NCBI GenBank assembly: GCA_016938155.1
Contig: JAFGVF010000272.1
Coordinates: forward strand, 1-5,989
Reading direction: 5' to 3'
Length of the DNA stretch: 5,989 nucleotides
DNA from: Candidatus Cloacimonadota bacterium
Lineage (GTDB): Bacteria; Cloacimonadota; Cloacimonadia; Cloacimonadales; JAFGVF01
Numbering within the stretch: position 1 is the stretch's first letter; every line of letters begins with the position of its first letter. Positions 5,695 through 5,989 of this stretch are shown here, piece after piece. The position numbers and the translations under genes were made by a program. Under the pieces are notes generated by a model. That model was not told the DNA's origin. It searched no databases and saw nothing but the letters and a program-made list of their open reading frames with translations.

Positions 5695-5723
5695 TTGACA
5701 TAAATAATTGCCGTACCTATTTT
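5695..5723 (+). promoter_or_regulatory. sigma70-type promoter of the secreted-protein gene
   Basis: A perfect TTGACA -35 (5695-5700) is followed after 17 bp by TATTTT (5718-5723), four of six matches to TATAAT. Transcription would start near 5730 and give a leader of about 70 nt. The TTGACA form suggests housekeeping-sigma promoters of the common type and not the TTTG/TAnnTTTG form of typical Bacteroidetes. Confidence 0.6.
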
Positions 5724-5750
5724 AGATAAGTCGAGAAAAAATAAACCAAG

Positions 5751-5789
5751 CATTATAACTGGAAATCGTGTTGTTTTCCATTTATAATG
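5751..5789 (+). promoter_or_regulatory. 14-bp 5'UTR hairpin next to the ribosome binding site
   Basis: CATTATAA (5751-5758) pairs with TTATAATG (5782-5789) and TGGAAA (5760-5765) with TTTCCA (5775-5780), with one C/T mismatch between the blocks and a 9-nt loop. The stem ends one base before GAGGAG (5791-5796). It may protect the 5' end of the mRNA, insulate the ribosome binding site, or respond to temperature or a protein. It has no U-tract after it, so it is not an intrinsic terminator. Confidence 0.65.
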
Positions 5790-5790
5790 A

Positions 5791-5796
5791 GAGGAG
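5791..5796 (+). promoter_or_regulatory. ribosome binding site of the secreted-protein gene
   Basis: GAGGAG is followed by ATACT and the ATG at 5802. It is a strong site with short but acceptable spacing, and it fixes the start. Confidence 0.75.
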
Positions 5797-5801
5797 ATAC
5801 T

Positions 5802-5989
5802 ATGAAAAAAGCTATGATTTTAATTGCACTCTCATTGCTTCTTTGTGAGCTCATTGCTGATGGAACCCAACCCTTGGGAACCGGTACTGAGAACAATCCT
5901 TTTCAGATCGCAACCCTTGATAATCTACTTTGGTTGAGTACAACTCCGGATGTATGGGATGATAATGCCTATTTTGTCCAGACAGCTGA
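5802..5989 (+). CDS. secreted surface-type protein, N-terminal fragment (cut by window edge)
   Basis: 62 complete codons are visible and the frame is open at the edge; the last two bases, GA, begin another codon. Residues 1-19 form a signal peptide: Lys2-Lys3, a hydrophobic core MILIALSLLL and a likely signal peptidase I site after Ala19 (LIA/DGT). Cys15 is preceded by LLL, a poor lipobox, so a lipoprotein is unlikely. The mature start, with GTGTENNPFQIATLDNLLWL and then YFVQTA, matches from memory the opening of large repeat-rich surface proteins of Cloacimonadota and relatives, often followed by DIDAS and GLUG-type repeats. Those parts are outside the window, so adhesin-like function is inference. 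It has its own promoter and a structured leader and is divergent from the permease operon. Confidence 0.85.
   Translation, partial: MKKAMILIALSLLLCELIADGTQPLGTGTENNPFQIATLDNLLWLSTTPDVWDDNAYFVQTA

Larger units (their letters stand above)
5099..5801. other. about 700 bp intergenic region between divergent transcription units
   Basis: No open frame is credible: candidates at 5279-5566 (minus) and 5379-5609 (plus) overlap antisense to each other across repeats and show no domain. The region holds the upstream DNA of the permease operon with a 15-bp palindrome (5239-5253), an 11-bp-periodic repeat array (5332-5414), a 23-bp direct repeat (5455-5477 and 5582-5604), a distant 9-bp inverted repeat (ATCTATATC 5610-5618 with GATATAGAT 5676-5684), and the promoter and leader of the gene at 5802. 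No clear consensus promoter for the permease operon was found; TTGACT lies on its leader strand about 50 bp before the start but lacks a good -10 partner. Confidence 0.75.

Overview
The window comes from an AT-leaning bacterial genome with Shine-Dalgarno-led genes. The best lineage guess is a Candidatus Cloacimonadota-like or related Bacteroidota/FCB-neighbourhood bacterium. That guess rests on the secreted protein starting at the right edge, whose mature N-terminus has the GTGTEnNPfqIATLdnLxWL...Y-f-vQTAd pattern common in large surface proteins of that group, and on the transporter/PTS-CBS pair. It is inference, not proof.

Layout, left to right. (1) 1-1652, minus strand: the N-terminal 550 residues of a two-module DNA enzyme, a RecB/Cas4-type PD-(D/E)XK nuclease followed by an XPD/DinG (Rad3-like) iron-sulfur superfamily 2 helicase. 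It is cut by the left edge. (2) 1653-2842: 1.19 kb with no credible gene, dense in structure. It holds a run of short-loop hairpins, a diverged long direct repeat, an 11-bp tandem repeat and DnaA-box-like 9-mers. (3) 2843-3742 and 3821-5098, minus strand: a two-gene operon, transcribed transporter first. It encodes an ArsB/NhaD-superfamily ion permease and then a cytosolic protein made of a PTS EIIA type-2 domain plus two CBS domains. A perfect 17-bp palindrome lies between the genes. (4) 5099-5801: about 700 bp with no credible gene. It has a 15-bp palindrome upstream of the operon, a second 11-bp-periodic repeat array resembling the one on the other side of the operon, a 23-bp direct repeat and, at its right end, a sigma70-type promoter and a strong 5'UTR hairpin. 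(5) 5802-5989, plus strand: the start of a secreted protein, cut by the right edge.

How the genes may work together: the permease and the EIIA-CBS protein have near-identical ribosome binding sites and are 78 bp apart, so they are probably co-expressed. The EIIA-CBS protein probably couples transport, or its expression, to phosphorylation or nucleotide state. The nuclease-helicase is an independent DNA repair or processing gene. The most unusual material is the non-coding DNA on both sides of the operon.
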